Shown: positions 1 through 9,430 of the stretch, one piece after another
Numbering within the stretch: position 1 is the stretch's first letter
Layout: each line of letters opens with the position of its first letter
NCBI RefSeq assembly: GCF_021044425.1
Contig: NZ_JAJNEC010000004.1
Span: 892,605 to 956,604 of the forward strand
Direction of reading: 5' to 3'
Origin: Niabella pedocola
Lineage (GTDB): Bacteria; Bacteroidota; Bacteroidia; Chitinophagales; Chitinophagaceae
DNA length: 64,000 bases
The notes under the pieces: generated by a model
What the model saw: only the letters and a program-made list of their open reading frames with translations
Database searches by the model: none
Told to the model about the DNA's origin: nothing
Program-made: the position numbers and the translations under genes

Positions 1-2
1 CA

Positions 3-836
3 GGCGCTTCTTTTGAGTTAAGAAGAGATCAGGTACCTGTTAATAATCGATGGCATTATCACAAAGAAGTAGAATTAATTTATGTGATCAGCGGATCCGG
101 AACCCTTTTGATTGGCAATCGTATACGTAGTTTTTCTGCGGGAACCCTGTGTATGATAGGTGCAGGCATCCCCCATTACTGGCGGTTCGATGACCAGTAT
201 TTTGGCTTCGGCAAGGTACCCATAGACGTTATTGCGATTCATTTCCCTGAAACCTTCTGGGGGCAATCGTTCCTGGACCTGCCGGAAAACAAAGACATCC
301 GGCAGCTGCTTGAAAGGGCAAAAAAAGGCATCCTGATACAAGGAAGCATCAAATCGCTGATTCCCACCTTTCAGTATATGCTAAGTATCAACGGCCCTTA
401 TCGCATTATTTCGCTCATAGCCTTGCTTTCAAAAATAGCGCGCTGGCCAACTATCACGTACCTGCTTCCGGAGCAAATAGCGACGTTCATCAGCACACAG
501 GATGAAGGCCGGATCAACACGATTTATAATTATACAATGAAACACTTTAAAAGAGCTATCCGGCTGCTGGAGATCGCAGAAATAGCCGGGGTTACGCCCA
601 ATGCATTTTGCCGTTATTTCAAACAGCAAACTCAAAAAACCTATTCACAGTTTATTATCGAACTGCGGGTAAGTTATGCATGCAAACAACTGGAGGAAAC
701 CGATCGCCCCATAAAATCATTGAGCCTTGAAAGCGGGTTTGCCAATATTGCTTCATTTCGCAGATTTTTCAAGATCATTACCGGTTTAAGCCCGCTTTCC
801 TACCAAAAAGCATACAAGGTGCGGACCACATCATAA
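3..836 (+). CDS. AraC-family transcriptional regulator with N-terminal cupin, 5' end outside window
   Basis: This DNA-binding regulator is cut by the window edge. The frame is open from base 3 with no stop, and the residues before the first GTG (84) already read as an AraC cupin core (WHYHKEVELIYVISGSG), so the true start lies upstream and GTG 84 should not be used. The C-terminal ~100 residues hold the two helix-turn-helix units of the AraC/XylS family: one around LLEIAEIAGVTPNAFCRYF, and the second around LSLESGFANIASFRRFF, followed by the typical GLSPLSYQK ending. The cupin presumably senses a sugar. Only 33 bases separate it from the GH28-like gene on the same strand, so it probably regulates that gene and shares a transcript with it. 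The family assignment is firm; the ligand is unknown. Confidence 0.9.
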   Translation, partial: GASFELRRDQVPVNNRWHYHKEVELIYVISGSGTLLIGNRIRSFSAGTLCMIGAGIPHYWRFDDQYFGFGKVPIDVIAIHFPETFWGQSFLDLPENKDIRQLLERAKKGILIQGSIKSLIPTFQYMLSINGPYRIISLIALLSKIARWPTITYLLPEQIATFISTQDEGRINTIYNYTMKHFKRAIRLLEIAEIAGVTPNAFCRYFKQQTQKTYSQFIIELRVSYACKQLEETDRPIKSLSLESGFANIASFRRFFKIITGLSPLSYQKAYKVRTTS

Positions 837-869
837 CCACGGATTATTAATCATTTTATTGAAATAATT

Positions 870-3698
870 ATGAAATTTCTGACACTACTCATTTCAACGC
901 TCTTATACGTTCCTATAAATGATCTGAGCGCACAATCGACCCGGTTTGAAAATTCCAGGTACGTTGCCGGTATCAAAACGGATACGCTGCAAATTGTTTC
1001 AGGAAGCACCTATGCGTTTACTGTAGACACCCCGGAAGACGGCGGCCTTGTTTCAACCACGCCTTCTGTCGCCGATCTGATGACTGATATTCAAAATGAG
1101 AGCGGTCGATATACGGTATACACCTCCGACGGGAAACCTAAAACATCCGGTACAATCAGCACCGGTGACCGTTTAAAAGCAGATGAACCGGGAGGAAGTG
1201 CCCGCACTCTTATCATTAAGCTGGTCCCAAAAGCGCTGGGAGGACAACTGATCGCAGAGGGGGAAAACAGAACGGTTAACACTACTTCAGACCTTACGCT
1301 CTTTTACACCGCCGGCCAGCGCAGCCCCAATGCAACCGTAACCATTTCCCTTCCCGACGGCGTAAAGGCCTCTATGCTACACACAACCGTAAACATTATC
1401 GGGCGTGGAGACGTACCATTAAAAGACCTCGAACAGCATTCAACCGGAAGATCCGGCCTGGGCTACCCTTATACTAAAACAGGACGGGTACAAATCTCCG
1501 ATGACGGGCGTACGCTATTGTTAACGCACCTGGATCTGCGCCCCTCCAACGGACCCGACATCAAAATGGTGCTGCGCAATGTGCAATGGTCTAAAACCGG
1601 CCGTTATCATTTTAAAGCGCACTACACAACTACAGCTCCGGAAGTTTTCAGCAGTACGGATGCCATTGCCACTATTGCCGTTACCGAATCCATTTCTGAC
1701 CTGAAACGGGCGCCCCAAAAGGCACGCATATATGATGAAATACCCGGTTTTTATACCTCACTGGAATTACAATGGCCACGGGCTGCAATACCCGGCGCCC
1801 TGGTAGAACAATCACTTGATTCCGGAAAAACCTGGACGCCTGCAAAAGCCGCCATCCGGATCAATGAAGGAAGAGCATCCCTGGCGGGCCTCCTACCCGA
1901 CCGGTTCTATCTATTCCGGTTGCAGGTCGGCAACGGTCGTCATAAAGGTGCATCCAACCATATTGCATTCTACTCCGGGAAGATTGATATCAAACATTTT
2001 GGCATCACCGGCAACGGCGAAACAGATGATACGGAATCCATTAACAGCGCCATTCGTCAGGTGCATGCCTGGGGAGGCGGCACGCTCTTGTTCAGTAAAG
2101 GAGTCTATAACATCCGGACCGCGCATTTGCAAAGCAATGTGTGGCTTTACGTTGCGGAGGGTGCAGTTATAAAAGCGCTGAAAGGTGGAGACGCGCCGGA
2201 AACCACCTGGTACAGCGATAAAAAGTACCGTTCGGGCCTGTCCCCAACCGACATCGGACCCTATGAAGACCCCGAAAACTGGCTTACCAAGCAGGATGTG
2301 GGACACACTTTTTTTAGGAATGCCATGTTTTTTGGAGAACGGATTGACAATATAAAAATCGTTGGCAACGGGTATATTACCGGGAACGGGAACCTCGTTA
2401 CAAGTGATAAGGTAATGAACAATGCCCCAGACAATCGTTGTGACAAGATGTTTTCGCTGAAACTCTGCACCAACATAGAAATTGGTGGTCTCCGGCGTGC
2501 CGAAGACCTATGGTACGACAGTACCAGGGATGAACCCTATTATATTCTGAAAGGCAACAAAAAAGATTTCGACACCGGTAATATGCTACACATAGACCGC
2601 GCGGGACACTTCGTGTTGCTGGCAACCGGAACGGATACGGTAAATATGCATGATACCTATTTTGCAAAACACCATACGTCCAATGTGCGGGATATTTACG
2701 ATTTTATGAGTTGCAACGATGTTATTGTAACGAATATCTATTCAAAAGTAAGTTCAGACGACATTGTTAAGCCTGGATCCGATTGCTCGCTTGGATTTAC
2801 ACGTCCGGCCAGGAACTATCGGATCCGGAATATCATTGGTGACACCAATTGTAACCTGTTCCAGATAGGCTCCGAAACGGCCGACGATATCACTGATATT
2901 TGCGTGGATAATATTTACGTGCTCGGCGCCAATAAAGCGGGCTTTTCTATTTCCACCAACGATGGGGGGCATATCCGGAATATCCACCTCAATTGCGGAC
3001 ATACCGGCGTACTGCACCATCGTTCAAAAATGCTTCGTACTTATACTCCATTTTTTATATCTATTTCCAACAGGGGGCGTGTGTTAGGCGCCCATGCGCA
3101 GCTTTACCGTTTCAAAGAAAACGGAACTACCCGTAATGAATTACTGGTAACCAATGTGAATATCGGAACCGTTGAAAATATCATCTTAAATGGTATCGAT
3201 ATTTCGGAGGTTTATGCCGGAAGTTCCTTCGGCAAAGAAGGAAAACGCTGGTCTGCATTCAATGGAACCCAACGGACCGCCACCCCCATTGTTGCCGGCT
3301 ACCGGCTGCCGGGTGCAAAAGACCTGGAAAGCGGTGAGCCTTTCCGGTTGCCCAACGGTATCCATACCGGCTATATCAAAAATATCACGTTTAACGATGT
3401 ATCCATACAGGTAAAAGGCGGCCATCCGGCTGCAGATACAACCGCCAACCCTCCCGAATTAGGCGTGGGCCAGTACAACGCTTCCAACCTGAAGCTTCAG
3501 CCTTCCTGGGGAATATGGGCGCGGCACGTACAAAATCTGACGATTAAAAATTCAAAATTTACTGTTGAACAACCAGACGATCGGTACACGTTCTACCTGG
3601 ATGATGCGCAAAACGTTCAATTATTAAATAATAAAACATCTTCAAAAATCAGCCAAACTGTGGGCAGCAGAACTGTAACGGGATTAACTGTGCGGTAA
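870..3698 (+). CDS. Secreted GH28-like right-handed beta-helix protein (polygalacturonase-related)
   Basis: This is a large exported protein of 942 residues. A signal peptide of about 22 residues ends in LSAQ. Residues ~25-280 look like beta-sandwich or Ig-like modules, ~285-370 like a fibronectin type III module (LFRLQVGNGRHKG), and from ~371 a pectate-lyase-3/GH28-type beta-helix begins (DIKHFGITGNGETDDTESIN). An acidic pair in SSDDIVKPGSD (~627) sits where GH28 enzymes carry a catalytic Asp pair, and QIGSET follows. The classical GHG and RIK motifs are not obvious, so it may be a divergent GH28 or a related glycosidase. The family mostly cleaves galacturonan or related glycans; the substrate here is unproven. 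It follows the AraC gene directly and faces the oppositely oriented SusC/D operon, with which it probably cooperates. Confidence 0.8.
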   Translation: MKFLTLLISTLLYVPINDLSAQSTRFENSRYVAGIKTDTLQIVSGSTYAFTVDTPEDGGLVSTTPSVADLMTDIQNESGRYTVYTSDGKPKTSGTISTGDRLKADEPGGSARTLIIKLVPKALGGQLIAEGENRTVNTTSDLTLFYTAGQRSPNATVTISLPDGVKASMLHTTVNIIGRGDVPLKDLEQHSTGRSGLGYPYTKTGRVQISDDGRTLLLTHLDLRPSNGPDIKMVLRNVQWSKTGRYHFKAHYTTTAPEVFSSTDAIATIAVTESISDLKRAPQKARIYDEIPGFYTSLELQWPRAAIPGALVEQSLDSGKTWTPAKAAIRINEGRASLAGLLPDRFYLFRLQVGNGRHKGASNHIAFYSGKIDIKHFGITGNGETDDTESINSAIRQVHAWGGGTLLFSKGVYNIRTAHLQSNVWLYVAEGAVIKALKGGDAPETTWYSDKKYRSGLSPTDIGPYEDPENWLTKQDVGHTFFRNAMFFGERIDNIKIVGNGYITGNGNLVTSDKVMNNAPDNRCDKMFSLKLCTNIEIGGLRRAEDLWYDSTRDEPYYILKGNKKDFDTGNMLHIDRAGHFVLLATGTDTVNMHDTYFAKHHTSNVRDIYDFMSCNDVIVTNIYSKVSSDDIVKPGSDCSLGFTRPARNYRIRNIIGDTNCNLFQIGSETADDITDICVDNIYVLGANKAGFSISTNDGGHIRNIHLNCGHTGVLHHRSKMLRTYTPFFISISNRGRVLGAHAQLYRFKENGTTRNELLVTNVNIGTVENIILNGIDISEVYAGSSFGKEGKRWSAFNGTQRTATPIVAGYRLPGAKDLESGEPFRLPNGIHTGYIKNITFNDVSIQVKGGHPAADTTANPPELGVGQYNASNLKLQPSWGIWARHVQNLTIKNSKFTVEQPDDRYTFYLDDAQNVQLLNNKTSSKISQTVGSRTVTGLTVR

Positions 3699-3754
3699 AA
3701 GAGGGTTCCCGGCTTCTCCGCCGGCTTAGCCAATGCTAAGGGTGCGCTCTTTTA
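3696..3754 (+). terminator. Probable rho-independent terminator after the GH28-like gene
   Basis: The arms TAAAAGAG (3696-3703, including the stop codon) and CTCTTTTA (3747-3754) are complementary. An inner CCGGC/GCCGG hairpin lies between them, and the descending arm ends in TTTT. The remaining bases up to 3980 hold no convincing gene. Confidence 0.5.
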
Positions 3755-3980
3755 CGCATTATTTCCCCCACCACATTTATTGTTACCCAGGTTTTGCTGT
3801 ATCCGGCTATCGCGGCCTTCGTACCTGTATCAGCGGCATTGGCCTTATCGGTTTTATTGCCAAACGAATCCTTCTTCTTATCAGCTTTATTTCCAACCGG
3901 CATAGGAAGAAACAAATACTTCTAGCGGCGGTTCCGGAGTTTATCTCCAAAGGCCACCTGTCCCATTGTCCTTGTTCATT

Positions 3981-4982
3981 CTAAGGTTCATTACAAATGG
4001 TACCACCTGAATTGCCCGTCATAGTATTACCCCATTGGCCAAAGTTTGTTACCAATGCAGGATGCCGTATGCTAATGGCGCAACCACTATTATTGGTAAT
4101 GCTGTTATTATATACCTGGCAACCGTCATCAGGCTGATTGAGATTGTTTTGAAAACGTATCGCATGACCATAAGTCCGGTCAATTGTACAGTTAAAAATA
4201 TTGGCCCCGTTGGCCTGGTCGATACCGATACCGCCTACTCCGCGATAGCCCTTATTGTTCTTATAGATCCATATATTACTCACGAAACAGTTGTGAGAAC
4301 CGCCATCGATCGTTAGTCCCTCTGCACCATTTTCATATAACTGCCCATTTTTGATCGTATTGTCTGAGCTGGCCCATTGAGAAATACCACACATATAGTT
4401 ATAATAGCACTTCACGCCTTCTATCCAAAGCTGATTGGCCTGGTGAATTAAAAGTCCTGTATTCCCGCTATTTCTGAAATGACTATTATAGATTTTTGTT
4501 TGGTTACCATAAACGCGCATATTGGGCTCCGGCAAATTCCCTCCGTCTATATAGATCCAGTCTATTACGGTGTTGATCACACCTGCATCCACATCTATAA
4601 CAGAAACTCCTTGCTCGGGCGCAGCCGGAGCCTTACGCAGATAATTAAGCGGATCTGTACCATTATTTTCGCCCCTGATCGTTAGCCCACTTTTATTTAC
4701 GTGCACGGTTCCTGTAAAATAATGATTTCCTGATCTGACCACAATGATATCGCCTGAAGCAGACTGGTTGATCAGGCCCTGAAAGGCAGCGGTTTCATCG
4801 GGGCCGTTTTGCGCACTCAGGTACCGCGTGGTAGCCAACAAGGCTTTGCCGGACACTTTTGCTGCAGAAGTCTCTTGCATAAGATCTGCATCCGGCGGAC
4901 CAGAATGCACTGACTTACTACAGGAACACAAAAAAAATAAAATACAAAAAAAAATGGCATCAACAGAATACGTCTTTTTCAT
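3981..4982 (-). CDS. Parallel beta-helix lipoprotein (pectate-lyase-like fold)
   Basis: This 333-residue protein has an SPII signal: a hydrophobic stretch followed by FLCSCSKS, so the mature N-terminus is probably a lipidated Cys. The body is made of short repeats of the parallel beta-helix type (NTGLLIHQANQLWIEGVKC, GLTIDGGSHNCFVSNIWIY, GHAIRFQNN), typical of polysaccharide lyases, NosD-like and PbH1 proteins. The N-terminal part (SAQNGPDETAAFQGLINQS) resembles the start of pectate-lyase-like domains. No catalytic residues can be assigned with confidence. It is the last gene of the minus-strand SusC/D operon, 171 bases after the DUF4998 gene. It is likely a surface or periplasmic glycan-active or glycan-binding protein. 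Confidence 0.75.
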   Translation of the reverse strand: MKKTYSVDAIFFCILFFLCSCSKSVHSGPPDADLMQETSAAKVSGKALLATTRYLSAQNGPDETAAFQGLINQSASGDIIVVRSGNHYFTGTVHVNKSGLTIRGENNGTDPLNYLRKAPAAPEQGVSVIDVDAGVINTVIDWIYIDGGNLPEPNMRVYGNQTKIYNSHFRNSGNTGLLIHQANQLWIEGVKCYYNYMCGISQWASSDNTIKNGQLYENGAEGLTIDGGSHNCFVSNIWIYKNNKGYRGVGGIGIDQANGANIFNCTIDRTYGHAIRFQNNLNQPDDGCQVYNNSITNNSGCAISIRHPALVTNFGQWGNTMTGNSGGTICNEP

Positions 4983-5153
4983 TTTTCTGATATTTAAATT
5001 TTAAAAAAGGAGTTTCTTATTATAACCAGCCCGCTCAGGCATCCGCAACTGCAGGAAGCACTTAATAACTATCTGTTCATGAGGTTCCCTTCGGGTTCTC
5101 CCGCTTTATTTTTCATTCAGAAATCGGCGATGAAAGAACAGGAGTTGAGCCGG

Positions 5154-6251
5154 TTAAAAACCGTATGCACTAATTTCTCCCAATACCATCAAAGGGCCCT
5201 CGCCGGTAAGCGCCACAAATTTAAAATATCTGCCCGAGGCCGCCGACGTAATGGGAAAAAGCTGCTCACCATTTGCCAGCCTGTTAAAATTAAAGGTCCC
5301 AAGGTCCATCCAGGTAATATTGTCTTTACTGATCAGCACCTGGAATGTATTGGGACCACGGGCATCGCCTGCGGGCACATCTTTGTTGGTACGCTCAACG
5401 CCAAACTGTGTAAACGTCTGTTCCGATTTCATATCAACAATTACCCAATGCGGATAGGGTGCTGCAGAAGGAATGGCCTGCGTGTGCCACCGTGTGGTGA
5501 ATGTACCGTCAATCACAGCGGCGGCTCCTCCACCTGGTTCCGGATGCTGGTCGGAGAAGCTGACAACGCTCCACTTTGTTTTATCCAGTTTTATATCCCT
5601 GACCCTGCCATATTCTTTATAAATCGTATCAACCGCATTGGAATCCGCAAGAAACATGGAGCGGTACTCAAATTTCGTGTCTGCTGCAAAATCACTGATG
5701 ACGCTTGCGCTCTGTGTATTACTGACAAAAATCTTTTTCTGCGCCCCCGCTGTGTCCTTATACATCAATTGTAACCCCACTTCCCCGTTATATACAGCAG
5801 CCGCCCCCCAGTTAATGGTTAAAATGCCGGCCCATACTGCAGCAGACGATACAAAACGGTTCGCCAAAGCAGCCAGGTAGCTGTCACCATACGCCCGGCC
5901 ATTTACTTCCACCGGTACAGAACTGTTGCCTTTGTTATCAAAGGTTTTAACGATAAACGTATAGTACTGCTCCTGCAACCCCATAATGGGCACAGAAATG
6001 GTATCCTGGTTGGCTGCGATGTTTACCAAAACAGAATCGCTGTAGTTATTCCAATAAACTTTCGCACTGTGTACATTAGGGTCGGAGGCGCGGGGCCACA
6101 CGATCGCCACTTTTTTGTAGCCGGGCCGCACCACAGCTTTTGCCTTTTCCACGTATACCCTGCCTCCGGGTTCAATAAGATTTTTATAACTGTCATCTAT
6201 TTTTGAACAGCCCCATGCCATGAACAGGATACATAAAAATAATTGCTTCAT
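5154..6251 (-). CDS. DUF4998 / F5/8 type C (discoidin-like) lipoprotein
   Basis: This 365-residue lipoprotein begins with a short signal peptide ending in AWGCSK (Cys ~15). Residues ~25-200 match the pattern of DUF4998, with a Gly-rich RVYVEKAKAV start and an FN3-like AKVYWNNYSDSV. Residues ~225-365 form an F5/8 type C or DUF5000-like discoidin module (VIDGTFTTRWHT, PHWVIVDMKSEQTFTQFGV, GRYFKFVALTG), a fold that often binds carbohydrate. It follows the DUF4959 protein by 26 bases, so both are probably co-transcribed with SusC/D and act as accessory surface glycan-binding proteins, analogous in position to SusE/SusF. The domain names come from recognition and were not tested by search. Confidence 0.8.
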   Translation of the reverse strand: MKQLFLCILFMAWGCSKIDDSYKNLIEPGGRVYVEKAKAVVRPGYKKVAIVWPRASDPNVHSAKVYWNNYSDSVLVNIAANQDTISVPIMGLQEQYYTFIVKTFDNKGNSSVPVEVNGRAYGDSYLAALANRFVSSAAVWAGILTINWGAAAVYNGEVGLQLMYKDTAGAQKKIFVSNTQSASVISDFAADTKFEYRSMFLADSNAVDTIYKEYGRVRDIKLDKTKWSVVSFSDQHPEPGGGAAAVIDGTFTTRWHTQAIPSAAPYPHWVIVDMKSEQTFTQFGVERTNKDVPAGDARGPNTFQVLISKDNITWMDLGTFNFNRLANGEQLFPITSAASGRYFKFVALTGEGPLMVLGEISAYGF

Positions 6252-6277
6252 GAATCAATGCTTTTGAATGATAATAA

Positions 6278-7483
6278 TTATGGCTCTATTTTCCCCCAGA
6301 AACTGATTTCGGGAATTACAATCTGGCCGATAGGCCCCGAACTGGCATAGGTGGCAATGGTTTTGAACCGGATGTAGCGGAAAGCGCCCTGGTCCCCGGT
6401 AAATTCAAAATCGCCGCCGCGTACAACGGAGTAGGTCCTGTCTTCTTCTGTAATCTGCCCCTGCGGTAATCCTGAAGGTTTAATAAATTCAAAACTACCC
6501 AGTAGCTTCCAGTCATCCCAACTACCATTGGCTGGAGGATTATTGGATCCCCATATTTCAAATTGTTTAACGCTGGCCCCCAGGTAGGGCGATTCATGAT
6601 AATGCATTACTTTCATACGGCTTGCCGTTACTGTTTTACCAAGATCGAGCGTAAACCATTGCGGTATCTGCAAGGTATGTACCGTGGCAAAAATATTATA
6701 GTTCCCGATCCCCCATGAATCATCGTATACATGTGGAAGATCATATGATTCTACATTCTGATAGGTATCTGTAGGCAGGTACATCGCCTTCCAGGTATTC
6801 TTGGGAATAAACTGCTCAAACAATGGTTTAATACGCTGCTCCACCTGTGGTGAGCGGTTATTCCATCTGTCGCGGACATATACTGCAAATCTCTTTGAAA
6901 CAGTATCAAACCCCCTGGCTGAAAAAGTGCCTGAATCGAGCGCACTGTAATAAGAGTTGATTTCTTTATAAGTGCCGTCTCCCGTAGTGTCGTACAACAA
7001 CGTAAAGGCGAGATTTGCATGTGTTGGATTTTTATACCTTAAACGTACGCCACCAAAAGTAGGCTCAAGACTGAGGGATTGCTGCACCAACATTACAGGA
7101 GGCATCATGGGAACCAGGTCAACCGTTACAGGGGTTGATTCTTTTTCATTTTTCCCAACACTGTATATTGTAATCTGTCGCGGGTTTACATCTCCAAAAC
7201 CAGACACCATAAGTGTGTCTTTAAAAACAGAAGATTTGGTCTCTGCTTTTACCCCCGGTTGTATTTCATACACTGCTTTTACATAAGAGAGGTTGGCATC
7301 TACCGGCAGCTTGTATGTGATAATACCACCGCCCGGTGTTGGCTCTACCTTTATATTCGTAACCAGTGCAGGAGGAGGTGCATTGCCATCGGTATAATTA
7401 TAAATGGGCTCCTTGCCACAGCGAGCCAGTATAAAGACGGTTATTGCGATCAAACCGATTCTCAGCAAATTTTTCATTTCCAT
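6278..7483 (-). CDS. DUF4959-DUF5126-DUF5000 surface lipoprotein
   Basis: This 401-residue lipoprotein is encoded 11 bases after the SusD gene. The SPII signal ends at ILARCGK. The layout matches a common Bacteroidetes three-part protein: an N-terminal DUF4959-type FN3 module (ITYKLPVDANLSYVKAVYEI), a central DUF5126-type module (LRYKNPTHANLAFTLLYDT), and a C-terminal DUF5000/discoidin-like module (WFTLDLGKTVTASRMKVMHY, GAFRYIRFKTIA). Proteins of this kind are nearly always placed directly after SusD and are thought to be cell-surface glycan-binding proteins. No enzymatic residues are expected. Two ATG codons lie together at the start (M-E-M-K); either is possible. Confidence 0.85.
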   Translation of the reverse strand: MEMKNLLRIGLIAITVFILARCGKEPIYNYTDGNAPPPALVTNIKVEPTPGGGIITYKLPVDANLSYVKAVYEIQPGVKAETKSSVFKDTLMVSGFGDVNPRQITIYSVGKNEKESTPVTVDLVPMMPPVMLVQQSLSLEPTFGGVRLRYKNPTHANLAFTLLYDTTGDGTYKEINSYYSALDSGTFSARGFDTVSKRFAVYVRDRWNNRSPQVEQRIKPLFEQFIPKNTWKAMYLPTDTYQNVESYDLPHVYDDSWGIGNYNIFATVHTLQIPQWFTLDLGKTVTASRMKVMHYHESPYLGASVKQFEIWGSNNPPANGSWDDWKLLGSFEFIKPSGLPQGQITEEDRTYSVVRGGDFEFTGDQGAFRYIRFKTIATYASSGPIGQIVIPEISFWGKIEP

Positions 7484-7494
7484 AAATTTGTGTT

Positions 7495-9411
7495 TTACCA
7501 GCCGATATTCTGTTTAAGGTTCGTATTTCGTGTCAGTTCGTCTTCTGATATTGGCCAGAAATAATCTTTAAGACTGAACCGTTGATTATACAGCGTAACG
7601 GGATTGTAATACGCTATAGCCACACTTTGGTATATATCCCAGCCGCGCAGGGGCGCATTATATTCCTGTATTCCTTCCTTCCAGCGCCTGAGATCCCAAA
7701 AACGGTGACCTTCAAACATCAACTCCAGGTTGCGCTCTTTGTGAATGATACTGCGCAGGCCATCCTTTGTTGTATATTTTGCAGGATTTTTTGAAAAATT
7801 GGTCCAGGCCGTTTCAATTGCAGGGAGCCCCGCCCGCTCACGTACCAGGTTTACATACTGATATACCTGAGCACCGGGGCCGTTCGCCTCGTTTAACGCT
7901 TCTGCGTATAAGAGGTAAAGATCCGCCAGGCGCATAAGCGGCCAGGCATAGTTTACGTAGGAATACCGGGTTGTGTGATCCATGGTATTTTCAAAATGCA
8001 CTACTTTTTTTATGGCATATCCTGTAACCGGGCCATAAGCAGGATTGCTAAGCCCGTTCACCTGCCCGCGTTTTGAGGAAATGTAATAAAGATCGAGCGG
8101 TTTGCTGTCGTCAAACCGTCCCTGTCCGTACCAGATACCGCCGTCAAAACCCAGGCTGGCGTAGAAGCGCTGCTCCCGGTCAAAATTAAGTGTTGCTGTG
8201 GTATAGCCCTGTCTTATCATCAGTCCATCGGCGGCAATGGCCGTTCTCAATGCATAGCGCTGATCATAACTATATGTTTTATCCTCTTCAATAGGCACGC
8301 CATTTTTTGTATAAAACTGTTCTGCAATCTTAATCGGCGCTTCCAGAGCATTCAACATTACTATATTATCCGGGAAGGCCGGATCCCACTTGGGAGGGGT
8401 AGCAAACTGTATATTATTTGCCCAACTTTGAGTATTGGCCCATATGATTTCATCGTTCCATCGTTCGGTAAGTGCCGTTCTTATGCCCAGTTGGGTGCGC
8501 ATCGTATTCGTGAGCGTTACATTTTTATAAACAGCCGGCACCGTATGTAGCGTGTACCCAAGTTCTGCGCAAATATCAACAGCTTCCTTACAGGCAGTAA
8601 CAGCCGCTGCCCACTTTGCGGGATCAGCCGTTTGATTAAACAGCAGGGTTCCATCATTGTTCTTCAGCGTGGCGGCGTCCGTATTCCCATTGTATAAAGG
8701 ACTGGCGGCAGTTACCATAATCTTCGCTTTTACTGCATAAGCAACCGGTTTGGAAATACGGCCTAACTGATCCTGGTTTGTAATTGCATCCGGCAGCGAG
8801 TCTTTTGCTTCATCCAGTAGTTCATTAATATAGCTAAAACATTCGTCAGCGGTGTTTCTTGCAGCTTTTACAGCTTCGCTCGGGGCATCTACCGCCAGGT
8901 TTTGTTTTATAAGCGGCACAGGTCCATACATTCGTAACAGACAGAAATGATACCAGGCCTTTAAAAATTTCACCTCTGCGATCCAATAAGTCTTCATACT
9001 GGGTGGCACGCCGGGTACTTTCCGGGCATTCTCTAAAAAAATGTTACAGTCCCTGATCGCTTTGTAATAGGATACCCAATACTCCTGTCCTACAGGCGTT
9101 ACAAAGTTCTGGTTGCCACGTGCAATGTTGAACATCTGTCCTAATTGACTCCACCGGCTTTGTAAAGGGATCATTTCATCTCCCCCCGTTAAGGCGGGGT
9201 TTAAATTCGGATCTGCATCTTTTAACAGGTATGAATAGCAGGTTCCGAGGTATTTTTCAGCCTGCGTTCGGGTAGCAAAAGCATTATCAATGGTTGCAAT
9301 ATTGTCCGGCACAATATCGAGGTATTTTTTACACGAAGTAAGTACGATCGATACAACAATACCTGCTGCCCAGTATAATCGCTCCTTGTTTTTTATGCTG
9401 CAAAATTTCAT
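7495..9411 (-). CDS. SusD/RagB-family outer-membrane nutrient-binding lipoprotein
   Basis: This 638-residue lipoprotein forms the lid and ligand-binding partner of the SusC channel. The SPII signal ends in VLTSCKKYLD, the usual SusD start. The N-terminal region carries the SusD TPR features (AEVKFLKAWYHFCLLRMYGP), and the C-terminal part has the conserved RLADLYLLYAEALNEANG and LELMFEGHRFWDLRRWKEG signatures. It starts 20 bases after the SusC stop, as usual for the pair. At 638 residues it is on the long side for the family. The ligand is unknown; the neighbouring GH28-like and beta-helix proteins point to a pectin-like or other plant polysaccharide. Confidence 0.95.
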   Translation of the reverse strand: MKFCSIKNKERLYWAAGIVVSIVLTSCKKYLDIVPDNIATIDNAFATRTQAEKYLGTCYSYLLKDADPNLNPALTGGDEMIPLQSRWSQLGQMFNIARGNQNFVTPVGQEYWVSYYKAIRDCNIFLENARKVPGVPPSMKTYWIAEVKFLKAWYHFCLLRMYGPVPLIKQNLAVDAPSEAVKAARNTADECFSYINELLDEAKDSLPDAITNQDQLGRISKPVAYAVKAKIMVTAASPLYNGNTDAATLKNNDGTLLFNQTADPAKWAAAVTACKEAVDICAELGYTLHTVPAVYKNVTLTNTMRTQLGIRTALTERWNDEIIWANTQSWANNIQFATPPKWDPAFPDNIVMLNALEAPIKIAEQFYTKNGVPIEEDKTYSYDQRYALRTAIAADGLMIRQGYTTATLNFDREQRFYASLGFDGGIWYGQGRFDDSKPLDLYYISSKRGQVNGLSNPAYGPVTGYAIKKVVHFENTMDHTTRYSYVNYAWPLMRLADLYLLYAEALNEANGPGAQVYQYVNLVRERAGLPAIETAWTNFSKNPAKYTTKDGLRSIIHKERNLELMFEGHRFWDLRRWKEGIQEYNAPLRGWDIYQSVAIAYYNPVTLYNQRFSLKDYFWPISEDELTRNTNLKQNIGW

Positions 9412-9430
9412 GTTATCAGTTTTTAAAGCG

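Noticed and set aside
3733..3984. 83-residue plus-strand frame between the GH28-like and beta-helix genes
   Set aside because: Composition is Arg/Ile/Phe-rich without a recognisable fold. It starts within the terminator arms and overlaps the end of the beta-helix gene.
5079..5774. 231-residue plus-strand frame
   Set aside because: Antisense to the DUF4998/discoidin lipoprotein, whose frame has clear domains and a lipobox.
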